DNA of 64,000 bases, from assembly GCA_029204225.1 (NCBI GenBank), contig CM055095.1, forward strand, positions 12,672,399 through 12,736,398, written 5' to 3'. A model generated the notes under the pieces. It saw only the letters and a program-made list of their open reading frames with translations. It was not told the DNA's origin and ran no database searches. This DNA comes from Diphasiastrum complanatum. Lineage: Eukaryota > Streptophyta > Lycopodiopsida > Lycopodiales > Lycopodiaceae. Both the position numbers and the translations under genes were made by a program. Shown here in pieces: positions 37,203 to 49,139 of this stretch. Position 1 is the stretch's first letter; each line of letters opens with the position of its first letter.

Positions 37203-37721
37203 TGTAAGGGAAGCTCCCTAAGATCCTGCTTACAAGACAAAACACAATGGAAAACACACTATGGAGCAACCACCCAACCAAGTAGAAGCAATCAATCAAT
37301 TCTAGAGGCTTCATCCCCAAGCCAAGGAATAAGAAGCATGAAGGTAGAGTGAAACCCTGGCAATGAATCAATGATCACAATGAGGAGTAGGGCGAGTTTG
37401 GCCTCAATATATAGAGCCAAAAGCAACCTGGGCACATAGCCATGCATAGCCCTAAGTTCTCTATACATAGATTCACCTAGAATAGAGTCCTAAGGATGGA
37501 CCGACTATTCATAGAATTGCTATTGATAACTCTACACATGTCTTGACTGTCCCAGACCTTGTTTAAACTTCATTTAGTGTGTTCTGGGCCTCACAAGGAT
37601 ATTAGTTACTTTCGGGTCACATCTAGTATGACGTGGCATAGCTAATAGCTTGATTTACTGGAGTACCGTGTATCCAAGACTAGGAATATATTGAATCCTA
37701 CTTATGGCCATGGACATAACA
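37203..37721 (-). repeat. 5' LTR of the LARD-like element, with adjoining primer site
   Basis: 519 bp direct copy of the other LTR. It lies directly beside the primer site TTGGTATCAGAGC on the minus strand. Differences from its partner are mostly transitions. Confidence 0.92.
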
Positions 37722-38260
37722 GGAAGAGAGCTTAATCGTAAAAGTTCACAAAATCAGAAAGCAAGAGTGATGGAAAAGAGGTGGCGAAAAAATATAAGTG
37801 TTTGAGATTTTTGGTATATTGATGATATATCGGCGGATTAGACAAGTATTTAATGAAAGTGTGTCATTCGTTTTGAAGGTACAGACTGAACAATAAAGTA
37901 TCTAGTCCTAAAAAACAAAAATAAATAAATAAATGAAAATAAAAAAAATACACAAATGCTTTGCTCAGTTCGCAAAAGTTCAGCTCGATATTTATGAGTA
38001 TTGAACTGCGAATATAAATAATATAGACAATCTATGAAACAATGTATATGATATTGGCAACAAAGACTGTCGTTTTTTTCGTTAATGAGCGAAAAATGTA
38101 TGAGCGAAAAATGATATGGTATGGGCGAAAAATGTATGAGCGAAAAATGTGAAGGTGTCGAGTTTTTCGCATATTTCCAATATGCTGTAAACATGGAAAC
38201 ATGGTGAAAACAAAGGAAAGTAACAAATGAATATGCAACATACTAGTGAAATATTATTTT
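37722..38260. other. Flank with a small GAGCGAAAA minisatellite
   Basis: Short repeats of ATGAGCGAAAAATGT-like units occur at 38085-38149, four to five copies. The rest is AT-rich. No gene is seen. Confidence 0.6.
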
Positions 38261-38262
38261 TT

Positions 38263-38650
38263 TCATGATTCATATTCTTCTGTATGTTTCGATTTATGTG
38301 TTTTGCTACTTTTTCTCTCATTCCTCCATCTTCGAGAAATTCGAGAAGTTTCGTAATTTTTGGTAGAGGCAATGACATCTTCCAAAGACGCCATCAATCC
38401 ATGTCGACAATAACGATCCATTTTCTTAGGCAAGCCGCACAAGAACCATTCGTTTTGCATAGGAACTGGATACGGGGCTCCTAATATTCCTATTAAATTC
38501 TTAACTCTACGAGTATACTTTCTAAGTGATTCCTTCTGCTTTTTCTCAACAGAATTAAGTCGTGCCAACAATCTAGTGGAGTATCCTATCTGCTTAAGGA
38601 ATGTTGCTTTTAAGGCATTCCAAGTCTCTTCTTTTGTATGATAAGTGTAT
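38263..38650 (-). pseudogene. Ty3-gypsy Gag fragment
   Basis: Minus-strand translation begins EETWNALKATFLKQIGYSTR and continues LLARLNSVEKKQKESLRKYT, VKNLIGILGAPYPVPMQNE and WFLCGLPKKMDRYCRHGL. This matches the pattern of the Retrotrans_gag domain (a helical segment with a QKESLRKYT-type motif, then a FLCGLP-type motif). Nothing further of a gypsy element can be joined to it. Confidence 0.65.
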
Positions 38651-39530
38651 GTAAGAAGGTGAATGGAATGTGATATGTAATATTCACAATGAATACTCCA
38701 GTGACATATCTAGTATCCAAAGATATTTGGGTAAATTGCTTTCAGAAACACCAATGGTGAAACGATTTGGTCAAGGTCTATGATTATAAAGGTTACTTTA
38801 TCGTTCAGGCTCTTAAAATAGCAGTGAGCAATCAGATCAGACAGCAACTAGCAAATAGATTCATCAAACAGAATCACATTGACTAATGATTTCTCTTAAT
38901 CGTACACAGAGAATTAATTCTTATCACAGGAGCATCAAACAAGTTTATTATCTGAACACATAGCTCATTCAAAATTGAAAGAAGTTCTGCTTATGGTTAT
39001 GCTTAATAGCTTCGGCTAATTCTTTGCACACATTAGTTAGAATTGTTGCTCTCTGGTGATGCCTGAAAATCCAAGTTAGAGAAACTGAAATTCAGTAAGA
39101 AATAAAAGGTATGTGTGACACAGATAGAGAAGTATCACAACAGTAACAGATTGTTCAGAGTATATTCGCTCAATTGATAAGAAGTAATGTTGTAAGAGAT
39201 GGCAGAAGGAAAGAATGCTCAAGCTTATAGAAACTGGCTCTCTTCTCTCTATTGATACTCAGAATCTGTGCGTCTGTACAATGGCACGAAGTGACGACCT
39301 TATAGGAACGATCACTGGCCTAAATGACGATTATCAACCGTTAAATGTCGGTTGAGATCCACTAATGTGTCTCTATAGAATGTCGCACAAAATGCCACGA
39401 GTTCTAACCTAAAAGTGAATCTACAAGATGCAAATAGGCCTTTACATGAATTTAGCACTATAGCACATTTACATGTATAAAAATTGAAAATTTTTACAAT
39501 ATAAAACAATAACTTTGGATAATGTGGGAA
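38651..39530. other. No gene recognised
   Basis: AT-rich sequence upstream of a copia remnant. I see no LTR terminus or primer site. Confidence 0.45.
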
Positions 39531-39531
39531 C

Positions 39532-41290
39532 ATGAGGCTCCACAGAGAACTACAAGATATCGATTCATGGTATTTGGAATCGGGAGCAGCACAGCACATG
39601 ACTCACCACCATGACTGGTTCCAAGACTACAAGTCATACACCCATTCTAGAGTTGTACAATTAGGAGACAACTCATCTCATACTATCGAGGGTGAAGAAA
39701 TTATCAAAATCAAATTTCAGAGTGGTGATGTAAAATTTATGTCCAATGTTCTTCATATTCCAAATATTACCAAAAATCTGCTTTCAATAAGCAAAATCAC
39801 TGATTCTGGTCATAGGGTCAAATTCGATACAGAGGGTTGCACTATTCTTGACAAATCTAGGAAAGTTTTAGCTTTCGGTAGGAGGAATGGCTATCTTTAC
39901 AAGCTAATCCATTGTTATTCTACAAATAGTCAAGCTCTTCATACTTCAACTTCTGAATCAACTGATATGTTATGGTATTTTAGACTAGGCCATTTAAACT
40001 TCAAAAGTAAAAACAAATGTCAAATCTGAATTTAGTGCAAGGTCTACCATCTATTAGCAAATCGACTTCTCTTTTTTTAAGTTCTATTATCAACAAACAT
40101 GCTAGAAGTCCATTCAATTCTAATTCTGTCCATTCATCTAAAGATTTGCTAGATCTTGTACATAGTGACATTTGTGGCCCTATGCAGACTGTTTCCACAA
40201 GGGGAGCCATTTACTTTCTAACCTCTATTGATGATTTTTCTCGAAGAACTGTCACCTACTTCTTGAAGAACAAATATGAAGCATTTAAATTCTTCAAACA
40301 ATTCAAGGCATCTGCTGAAAATCAAACACAGAGTAGTCAAGGCTCTATGCATTGATGGAGGGGGAGAATATATCTCCACCGAAATCAAGGAGTTATGCAA
40401 GGCGAATGGAATACACCAACAATTTACAATGAGCTATTCACCTCAGTCCAATGGTATAACTAAAAGAAAGAACCACTGATCGAAAGTGCCAAGAGCATGC
40501 TGGCCCATGTCTCTCTTCCAAAGAAATTCTGGGCGGAAGCTATTATGACTATTGCCTTTCTGCAGAATCGATACATTACAAAAGCTCTAAACAACAAAAC
40601 ACCTTATGAGGTATGGACAGGATCAAAACCCTCACTCAAGCACATTCGAATTTTAGACGCATTGCTTACTCTCAAATCCCTACTGATTTAAGGAAGAAGC
40701 TAGATGATACTAGCACGAAATCGATTTTCATTGGCTATTCTCCATATCACAAGGCTTGTAAACTCTATAATCCGAACACATAAAAGTCATTCACAAGTAG
40801 AGACGTCATTTTTGTGGAAGATCAGTTCTTCAACCACAAGGGAAAGACTCCAGAATATTCTGATTCCAAAGCCGAAACCAGCTCCGAACTCAGGATCGAA
40901 CATCAAAAAATCAATACAGACTCAGATAGTGAGTCAGATCTTCAACGAGTCAAATTGCATCAGAGGATCGAGTTCAACCTAGAAGATCGAATCAATCCAG
41001 ATAGTCTCCATCCTGATTTATAGATGATCCAGTCTGTTACTTTGTGCAAGAACCATGCACTGTATTAGAGGCAATGTCAACTCAAGAGGCTGATCAATGA
41101 AAAGCCGCAATGGACACAGAATTTGATTCTCTAATTGAGAATCAAACATGGACTACAACAAAGCTACCAAAGGATCGAAATCTGATTCCATGCAAATGGT
41201 TATTCAAAGCAAAGTATGATGCTAAAGAAAAACTAAATTGATACAGACTAGTTGCCAAAGGTTTTTCACAAATTCCAGACGAGGAGAGTG
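39532..41290 (+). pseudogene. Decayed copia protease-integrase-RT start
   Basis: The protease site is WYLESGAAQHMT, with catalytic Asp changed to Glu. The pre-integrase domain (NVLHIPNITKNLLSISKI, GYLYKLIHCYS) is followed by integrase core pieces in shifted frames (LVHSDICGPMQTVSTRGA, FLTSIDDFSRRTVTYF, CIDGGGEYISTEI). The catalytic Glu is Lys (SNGITKRKNH). Then come LPKKFWAEAIMTIAFLQNR, an integrase tail, and the RT start (FDSLIENQTWTTTKLPKD, PCKWLFKAKYDAKEKLN, then a stop, YRLVAKGFSQIPDE). Homology ends at about 41285 beside a GA tract. The RT/RNase H at 42.9 kb may be the other part of the same copy. Confidence 0.82.
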
Positions 41291-41423
41291 CAAGCAAGCA
41301 TGATGAAGAGAGTACAAGAAATCATGGGAGGAGGAGATGTAGTTGGAGGTTTAAATTTTTCCACCAAAAAACTTTCTAAGGGTCATATACCTTGCAAGGT
41401 TTACAATATCAAGTAGAAATAGT

Positions 41424-41515
<92 letters not shown>

Positions 41516-42374
41516 TCTGACGTCCGAGATGCCTGATGGAAGTGCATCCCTCTCCATCTCTGCTACTTAGAAATAAATCCCCATACTGGTGTTTACAGGG
41601 CGCTCAGGAGGATGAACAGAGGAGGTGTTCTAAATTTCCTTTATGTTGTTTTCTTTGTAGTTCTTTCATTTCTTATTAAGCAGGAAGCTTAGGTTTAACC
41701 CTCTGTTGTTTTTGTAGACCGACACAAGCCCTACCAGCGATTGACAGCTCTCTTTGCTTTACTTTCAGTATTATAAGCATAAGCAAAGGTTACTTTACAA
41801 ATTTGCAGGTTTACAATTTATTATGTATGAGAAACAAGGTAGATGTTGCCCAAATTTTCTTTAAAACGCCTTTCTATTCCACAGAATATATTTATTGTGA
41901 ACCAAACCATTCCAAGAAGGGCTTTACTGGTACTTAAACCTACAATACATATTAGTTTGCTGGAAAATGTAACATGAACCTGTAACTCAATAAAATTTCG
42001 TATGCAAAACTTGTAAATAGCCACCAACACTCACAACAAGTGATTATTTCATTTGTGCCTCTACTCTTGCCTTTCCCACTGATTTAGAAACAGAACCGGT
42101 TTCACAAAAAGCAATAGAAAGCAACCAAATTCACCTAAACCACTATTGGAAAGAACAAGAAGTCTGAAGAGGAAAAAATTCCACCGTAACCTCTAAAGAA
42201 ACCGTTGCTTCACCAAAGTGCCAACAGCAAAGTAATTGGCAACAATGGAACTCAAACATAATTTCTTCCTTAAAACCAATCCTAAGTGGTTGAAAATCAA
42301 ACCGAATGTGATCCTGCTAGTGCACTTACTATTGCACTTCGAAAAAGCGCTTCAACAGGATCCAACCGTTAAGC
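41291..42374. other. Insert between copia fragments, no gene seen
   Basis: Apart from the GA tract I recognise nothing. Together with repeat E copy 2 it separates the RT start at 41.1 kb from the RT end at 42.9 kb. Confidence 0.45.
41429..41512. repeat. (AG)n microsatellite, 42 units
   Basis: An 84 bp perfect tract within the sequence that separates two copia fragments. Confidence 0.98.
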
Positions 42375-42775
42375 ATGCCAAACAAAGCAACAACAAAGGG
42401 AACGGGTGGTGGATAAACCAACCCAACCAAACCTAGATTGTACAGATCTAGCCCCCAAGCTATGGATCAATCACAGTCATAATAAGAGAAATCACACTAG
42501 CAGCACGGTAGCTACCAATCACAGACTCAAGCATACACTAGTGAGAGACCAATAGGTATACTTATACCCTCCAAGGCCCATGCACCACTAGTAGTGCACT
42601 GTGACACCTCACTGGACACCTGTGCAGCCTATCTAGGCCACGTCATCCAGTTCTCTAATGACTCATTGACGAACCCATACCAACTCCTCCACCATGTGTT
42701 TAGGCCTACAACCATTAATTATGACCATGTACACATAAGGGTCCCAATTCCCTTACAGTCACAATTAACTTACGG
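42375..42775 (+). repeat. Dispersed repeat E, copy 2
   Basis: Aligns over about 400 bp with 19012-19415, including CCATTAATTATGACCAT at the right end, and with 56516-56840. Confidence 0.75.
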
Positions 42776-42904
42776 GTTGATGGTCTACCAGTATCTAGCA
42801 TGGACACGCTACCCGAGGCCAATTATGGGCATGACAACGAGCTTGGTACAAGAAACTCGACAATCTTCTGAAGTCTCTAGACTTCGTTCCTACACAACCG
42901 GATT

Positions 42905-43885
42905 GTAATGTCTATATAAGAAGAGTAGAAAGAAGCTTTGTGATTCTAAAAAATTTTGTAGATGACTCCGTGATGATAGGAAACTCTTTAATGCTAATCA
43001 AGAAAAGAGTCAGATTTGTATAAGTTACAAAATCACAGATCTAGGAGAAGCGACGAAATGTCTTGGGCTTCAGATCAGAAGAGATCGAATGAGAGGAGTA
43101 ATGCATCTGAGTCAATCAGAATACGCCGAAAAGGTGCTAAAGCAGTACTGAATGTTGGACTGCAAAGAAAAAGCCACACCGTAACTGGAGCCGGATTGAC
43201 GAAACAAGATTGCCCGAACACTGATGGGGAGCGACAGAAGATGGAAGGTATACCATACCAGAACCTGATCGGTAGTCTGATGTACCTTACAATTTGTACC
43301 AAACCCAACTTGGTCTTCCCTGTCTATGCATTGAGCCAATTCTCCTCCAACTCTGGCATGGCACATTGACAAATGGCGAAAAGAATTCTGCAATATCTGA
43401 AATGCACCCAAAATATGGGATTGACCTACAAAGTAGAAAAAGAAGAAAACGGAGTCGGGCTGCAACACTACAGTGATGCAAGCTGGGCAAGCTGCAAGGA
43501 GGACAGAAAGTCTGTGATAGAAGGATGTTCGATAGCATGTGGAGCAGCAATCAGCTAGACATGCAAGAAAGAAACATTAGTGGCTCAATCCTCATGCGAA
43601 GTTGAATATGTCGCAGCTTTCGAAGATGGCGAATGAGATAATATGGTTGCAGATGATGTTGGAGGCAATTGGCATACAACAAAGAGAACCATGCACAATG
43701 ATGATGGATTCTCAGAGTGCCATATATCTATCCCAGGATCCAGTCTTTCATTCGAAGACCAAACACATACCTTTGAAGTATCATCACATTCGAGACCTGA
43801 TCTCGAAAGGAGAGCTGAATGTCCAATATATAAAATCCGAAGATATGGTTGTAGATTTGCTCATGAAGCCGCCCGACTAGCCACT
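42905..43885 (+). pseudogene. Copia RT end and RNase H (family D), broken
   Basis: The RT motif is FVDDSVMIGN. Connection motifs follow in shifted frames: ITDLGEATKCLGLQIRRDR, MHLSQSEYAEKVLKQY, PYQNLIGSLMYLT. RNase H shows HYSDASWASCKEDRKSV, SSCEVEYVAAFE, MMDSQSAIYLSQDPVFHSKT and VQYIKSEDMVVDLLMKPPD. At least four frameshifts or stops occur. A polypurine tract and LTR follow at 43941-43951, so this is the 3' end of a copia. Confidence 0.82.
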
Positions 43886-43950
43886 CTTCACGAAACAAAG
43901 AAAGGCAATAGGACTGGACATACATAAAGGTTGTAACATTCAAGAGAGAG

Positions 43951-44611
43951 TGTTTGAAATGGTGAACTCTTGCAACCTTGCCGAAGAGATTCCGAAGGAC
44001 GAAGATGTCCCAAAGGACAAAAATATCTCGAAGTTTGAAGACACCCTGAAGGTCAACCACACCTCGAAGTTCAAAGATGTCTTGAAGGACGAAGATGTCC
44101 CGAAGGCCAAAAACTCTCGCAATCAACATAAGGCCCAAGCTCGACGAAGCGAAGGCAAAGACCAACTGAAGTAGGTCAACGTCTGAAACTGCAAGGGGCC
44201 ACCCTACGGTTCCATACGAAGCACTACGAAGAGATTGCGGTCACCGCGGTCTGAAGGCCTTGTACCTTCACGACCACCGCCAAGTGACGTTAACAGAGCC
44301 GCCAAGGCAACGTAAAGAGAGGGTAGCTAACCAGTAGTTAGGTGTAAACATGTCTTGTAAACTCCACGTAGTGGATATAAACATAGGATGGATTGCTAGA
44401 ATGGGCGGTTGATCAGAGATGCAAAAGAAAAAATTGTTATGCATGAAGGTCTGCCAACGAGCAGAACATAGAAAGTTCGTGAGAGGAGTGTCCGCCAACG
44501 AGTGAGACCGTGAACGGCTCACTCGAATTAAAATCAAATTGCAAAATGCTTCCAGTTCTTGCATCTTTCATTGTTCGTGTCATTTCGTCTGATCGAATGC
44601 TTTGAAGTTTG
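43951..44611 (+). repeat. 3' LTR of copia family D, probably truncated
   Basis: It starts TGTTTGAAAT directly after the purine tract CAAGAGAGAG. It holds a run of imperfect roughly 30 bp units with GAAGATGTCCCGAAGG-like sequence (43990-44120) and a TATA-like GATATAAAC near 44373. The distal part matches 19580-19925. It stops where the next LTR begins at 44612, so the next element may have inserted here. Confidence 0.7.
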
Positions 44612-45942
44612 TGTGAAAAATGCAAAAATTATGTTTGGTCAAGGCCAAAACCGTGTATATAGGATGATTACACATGTGTGGAGCCTGTTCCCACGTGTGA
44701 AATTAGCGTACTTGTCATGTACCATGATCATATAGGCTGTACATATAATTTAATTCAAGTTCTAGTGGCTAAAAAGGCCAAAAACTAGTTTTCTAGACAT
44801 ATGACACATGGCATCAATCTATTGATTGCATGAGCCACATCCTTTGGTTAGGTGTCACAACCCATGTGTAGAGTACATCTCACATGTGTGGAATAAGCTG
44901 AAGTAGTCGAGTTTTGACTTCTAGAAGATTTCCAAGTAGATCTCCATATAGTAGGAAATTAGACCAAAAATGCTCAAAATAGAAAGTTTGATCCAAGTGT
45001 CAATTTTGCATGATGATTCACCATATGACAAAGCATCCTCACACGTGTGAGATCTGATGCATGATCAGTACCTCAAGCTCCAAGAAGTGTATATATAGAG
45101 GCATATTTGGCCATAATCAACATGAAACATCAATCTTGATTTTAGAAGCAATTTTGTGTCAATCCCTCCATTTGTCTTCATTTGTTTTGAATGTTTTGAG
45201 TTTCTATCATAGTGTACTTTGTTTTCAGGTTGGAGTCCGTACTCTGACAGGTTTTCACGCGTGTGAAACCATCAAGTACATTTACCTTCATTAATGATTG
45301 TTCTTGTTAGACTTTCATGTCTAAATTGATCTAGATTGATCTAAATCTTGTATAGATTGATAGATCAATTGTATCTAACATCCAATCCCTCTTGTGGATC
45401 AGATTAGAATCCATTCTTGGTCCTATTTTGCAGGTTTCCACATGGTATTAGAGCTAAGTACAAGAGGATTCATTGATATTGATGGGGTTGATCCAAAACT
45501 AAGCCCAAATTAGCAAGTTTTTGGAAACTAGCTAATTTTTGTGTAGCGAGTTGGATTTGATAGGTATTCTCAATATTTTTGGACCAGAACTTGTTGTGGG
45601 CTGTAGGAACACTTTTCACACGTGTCTACAGGTCCGGTTTTGGTTGAGAAAATTCAAAAAAAATTACAATTTGACTCACACACCCAAATTGAGAGATTTT
45701 TAGTGCAAAATCAAGCTTTTCTATAGAGATTCTATTCCTATGATTTGTTCTTGGATTAGATCAGCCAAAAAATTAAATTCGAAGCTTGAATCAGGTGCAT
45801 TAAATGACTTTCTCTGATTTTTTGAGTGCATGTTGAAGTTGAGAGAGATATTGCCAAAAATCATAGATTAAGGAGCGATTTTGCAAGATTGAGACTAGAA
45901 TCTAAATTTCCATCATTCTAGATTGGTTCATGAGTGATAGGA
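44612..45942 (+). mobile_element. Copia C1: 5' LTR, primer site and leader only
   Basis: LTR 44612-45442 (831 bp) starts TGTGAAAA and ends TTTCCACA. A primer site with one mismatch (TGGTATTAGAGC, 45443-45454) follows directly. Leader-like sequence continues to about 45942 and is then replaced by the inner part of another LTR. The G-box palindromes CACACGTGTG (about 45039) and CACGCGTGTG (about 45258) occur within the LTR. No coding sequence of this copy is present. Confidence 0.75.
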
Positions 45943-46405
45943 TTGTGTCTATTGAATCTAGACCCAAAAATAGTAGGGTTTACATTTTGGAGGGAAAGCC
46001 AAGTGGCCAAATAGGGTTTGAAAACTCTATAAAAGGATGTAACTCGTGGAGAGACACATCTTCTCTCTTTTCTCTCTCATTTCATCATTATACATGGTTC
46101 TCTTTGGGTTCTACTACTCATTGGTGCACTATCTTGGTGTTATCTTGCAATCTTGTGTGTAGAATGCTCATTTATTGTTATTTTCGGTTCCACACGTGTG
46201 AAATACAGTAGGGTACTATAATTGTACGGACAAAAAACATATTTTATGTTTTGGTTCATGTTTGATCAGTATCTCTTAGAGTTTGCATCTCATTTTGTGT
46301 GTAGATGCTGATTTTTTTCCATTGGCAGGATTGTTGGTTTGCTCCTTATTGTAACCAAAGATCAAGAACATGGATTGGAACTTGAATGATCTGAAATCTT
46401 TCACA
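45943..46405 (+). repeat. Partial 5' LTR of copia C2
   Basis: Aligns with the last 450 bp of the LTR at 12694-13342, including TATA-like CTATAAAAGG (about 46028) and the terminal ATCTTTCACA. The first roughly 200 bp of the LTR are missing; C1 leader sequence stands there instead. Confidence 0.85.
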
Positions 46406-46417
46406 TGGTATCAGAGC
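46406..46417 (+). other. Primer-binding site of copia C2
   Basis: TGGTATCAGAGC directly follows the LTR end TCTTTCACA. It is a perfect initiator tRNA-Met site. Confidence 0.9.
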
Positions 46418-47006
46418 TCTTGTGTTTCAGGTTATGAAAGTATCAGCCATCTTTAGCAAGGATTTGGAGGAGTTGCCAATGCTAGAGCATGCTAGATTGA
46501 TTTCTACTCAAAAATCAGCATTTTTGCATGTGTAGAATTGATCTTTTGTAGGTCAAAACTCAATATAGGGTTATATACTTGATCAATTCCGATTTCACAC
46601 TTGGTTTACTAGAATTAGATGACTTTTGGTGCATTAGGAAGGTCTCATTGGAGTCTACAAGAAGATATATCAAGTTTCTAGAAATTGCATGTAGAATTTG
46701 AGATATTCAATTTTTTGTGATTTTGTCAAAACCCTAATTTTGATTGGATCTCTAGTTTGTGAGGTTACTAAACTTCATTTGAGTGTGTTTAAATCTTAGG
46801 AAGTGGCAATAATCATTAGATTGAGGATAGATCATAGGTTGATCAAGATTTCACTATTCTATGTGTTGATTTTCTAGTTAGAAGTGCTAGAAGAGATTTG
46901 AGAGGTTCCATATCTTTGTGATTTATTCTTGAGTTCATTTGTTGACATTCAAGAGAGTGCTTTGTGCAGTAGAAAAGGTTGAAAGAGAAGATTAGGTCAT
47001 TGCAAC

Positions 47007-47848
47007 ATGGCTACAAGTGGTGGATTCATGCTGGAAGGCAATGATAGGCTTACCTCAATCAACTATTCTACTTGGAAGGTGAGGATGGAGTCCTTATTGG
47101 AGATGAATGAGTTGATGGAGATTGTTGTAGGTGTGGAGGAGAGGCCTCGTGCACCTCAAGATCAAGTGAGGTATGACAAGAGAGCAAAGAAAGCTCTACA
47201 CATGATTAAGATGAATGTTACCAATGAACTTCTCAAGGAAGTTGGTAAGTGCACATCATCTTTAGAGGCTTGGGAAGCTTTGAAGAAGCTTATGAATCCA
47301 AGTCTACATCAAGGGTGCTTACTCTTAGGTGGCAAATCCTTCAAAGTTTGCAAAAGAAGGAAGAGAGTACTCATGTTTTTGTTTTGAGGGTTAAAGCATT
47401 CAATGATGAGTTAGCATGTATTGATGAAAGCATTAAGGAGGTAGAACTTGTTCAAGTTATACTTAATCACTTGTTGGATGATCATGCTAATCTTGTTCAA
47501 AGTTTTGCTATTCAAAAAACTTTGCCAAGTATTGTGGATTTGCAAGAGATCTTGGTGAATGAGGAGTATAGGCTTCAATCAAGAGGAGATGGATCTACAT
47601 CGACATCTCAATATGAAGAGGATGCTATGTTCATCAAAGGCAAGTTCAAGGGCAACGGCAAAGGCAAGTGGTCTAAAGGGCAAGATCAAGGTGAGACTTC
47701 TTCTTTTGGCAAAAAGAAAGATAAGTCTAAGTTGAAATGCTTTTATTGTGAAATCAAAGGGCATTTTGCAAATGAATGTTTGAAGAAGCAAAGAGATGAA
47801 GGTAGCAAGCAAATCAACTTTACTACTAATGAAACGGTTGAACCATGA
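47007..47848 (+). pseudogene. Copia C2 Gag with one frameshift
   Basis: A leader of about 590 bases separates the primer site from this ATG. Gag starts LEGNDRLTSINYSTWKVRME, has DKRAKKALHMIKMNVTNELL, then shifts frame near 47302 where one base seems lost. It continues STSRVLTLRWQILQSLQKKE, LVQVILNHLLDDHANLVQSF and the zinc knuckle CFYCEIKGHFANEC. It stops at 47846-47848 (TGA). Apart from the frameshift it is well preserved. Protease and everything beyond are missing, so the element is truncated or continues elsewhere. Confidence 0.88.
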
Positions 47849-49135
47849 ATTGGCCAAGAATTCATTCAGAGTACAGGTGGAAGACGGACGTAGACGCCAG
47901 GGGCTCTTGTTCAGTTTTCTAAAGATTATGTGAATTGTCCATATCCCACAGTCCGCGCAACTGCACAATATGCCCGAGACTTAGAATATCTTATGGGCAT
48001 CGCCACCAAATGAGACGACTTTCTCCCATCAATCTACATCGAAAAAAGTTGAGGACCAATTGCAAGTGGCCCAAGTGTATTATAGAGCGACTTTAATAGA
48101 CGATCCATGGCCTACCCGGTTTCAGACCTGGATCGATTAATTTTGGTTAATGGCTGTTCATAAATCTTGTTCAACTCATTGAAAAGAAAAATTATGGCAA
48201 AAACTTATGCAATCTTCATGTTAGGATCAGAACAGAGGTCCACTTTTTTCATTTCCATGATTTCTAGAATCCTGAAACTCACTTGCAATAGCAAGTTTTT
48301 TTTAAGTTCTACAACGAAAGATGTTCTAGAGTCAAAGAAGTGGACTAGTGTAGGCAAACAAAAATCTTAAGTGAGATGCATGAACTCAGTTCAATACCTG
48401 GTAAGTTGTGGAGTACTCACAAGCTCAATTAACAAACCTCCTAGGGAAACAGTTTATGGAGTGTCTCATGCATTCAAAATAGTAGAAGATCTTGGCAGTC
48501 TAGTTGTGCTCTAGCAATTTGGCATGGCTACGCTCTATAATGCGAGGTAGGCTCAATACTACATAAGGATGCGGTGATCTAGCAATCTAGAAGTCATCCT
48601 ATTGGTTGCGCTCCATCAATGTGCTATGTGATTTGCTGATTTGCTAGAAATTGTTGCTGGTTGCACTACATCGACATATGTGAGATTTTGCTCTTTTGGC
48701 ACTTTGTTCATATCGTTATCAGCTCTACACAAACACGAGAAGTATTGCTAGCACTATATACAAGATGGGCCAATGCTCCAGAGCTAGACATACATTTATC
48801 AAAAAATGTTGGGTAGAGTGAAAACAATCTCATTTTGCTAGAAATGCAACCAATTGTGTTTACATGTCAAAACTTGTGTTGCCACGTTAGGTGTGCAACA
48901 AAATTTTAATGTAAACGTCTCGCTTACAACATGGCAAACCATTTGGAACAAGGGAGTGCACTCATTGGCCAACATGTTGTATCAATTCCAGTAATGTACT
49001 TTTTGGGCAATAAGATCTTGGCCTCCTCACACACCAATGTAGTAATATAAACCTCACAGGTATATATTAAGGATTAAAATAGCTTAATTGTCTATGGAAT
49101 ATTCAAAGATTTTGGTCACTACATTTCTTGAGCTT
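47849..49135. other. No gene recognised
   Basis: No domain, LTR end or long frame that I can support. The Gag frame of C2 ends at its left border. Confidence 0.45.
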
Positions 49136-49139
49136 CCAA

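Larger units (their letters stand above)
30810..37721 (-). mobile_element. Complete non-autonomous LTR retrotransposon (LARD-like), 6.9 kb
   Basis: Two LTRs of exactly 519 bp (37203-37721 and 30810-31328) bound a 5874 bp interior. Read on the minus strand, the 5' LTR is followed at once by TTGGTATCAGAGC (37202-37190), the initiator tRNA-Met primer site. The 3' LTR is preceded by the purine tract GAGAAGGGAAGAA (31341-31329). LTRs start TGTTATG and end TTACA. The interior has no frame above about 100 codons and no Gag, protease, integrase or RT motif. Both cis signals needed for retrotransposition are present, so it presumably used enzymes of an autonomous relative. By eye the LTRs differ at about 29 sites plus 2 indels. 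Flanking 5-mers are AGAAG and GGAAG, possibly a mutated target duplication. Confidence 0.88.

Noticed and set aside
43728-44165. Minus-strand 145-codon frame with FVLRDIF-like repeats
   Set aside because: It is antisense to copia RNase H and an internal LTR repeat; the periodic peptide follows from the DNA repeat.
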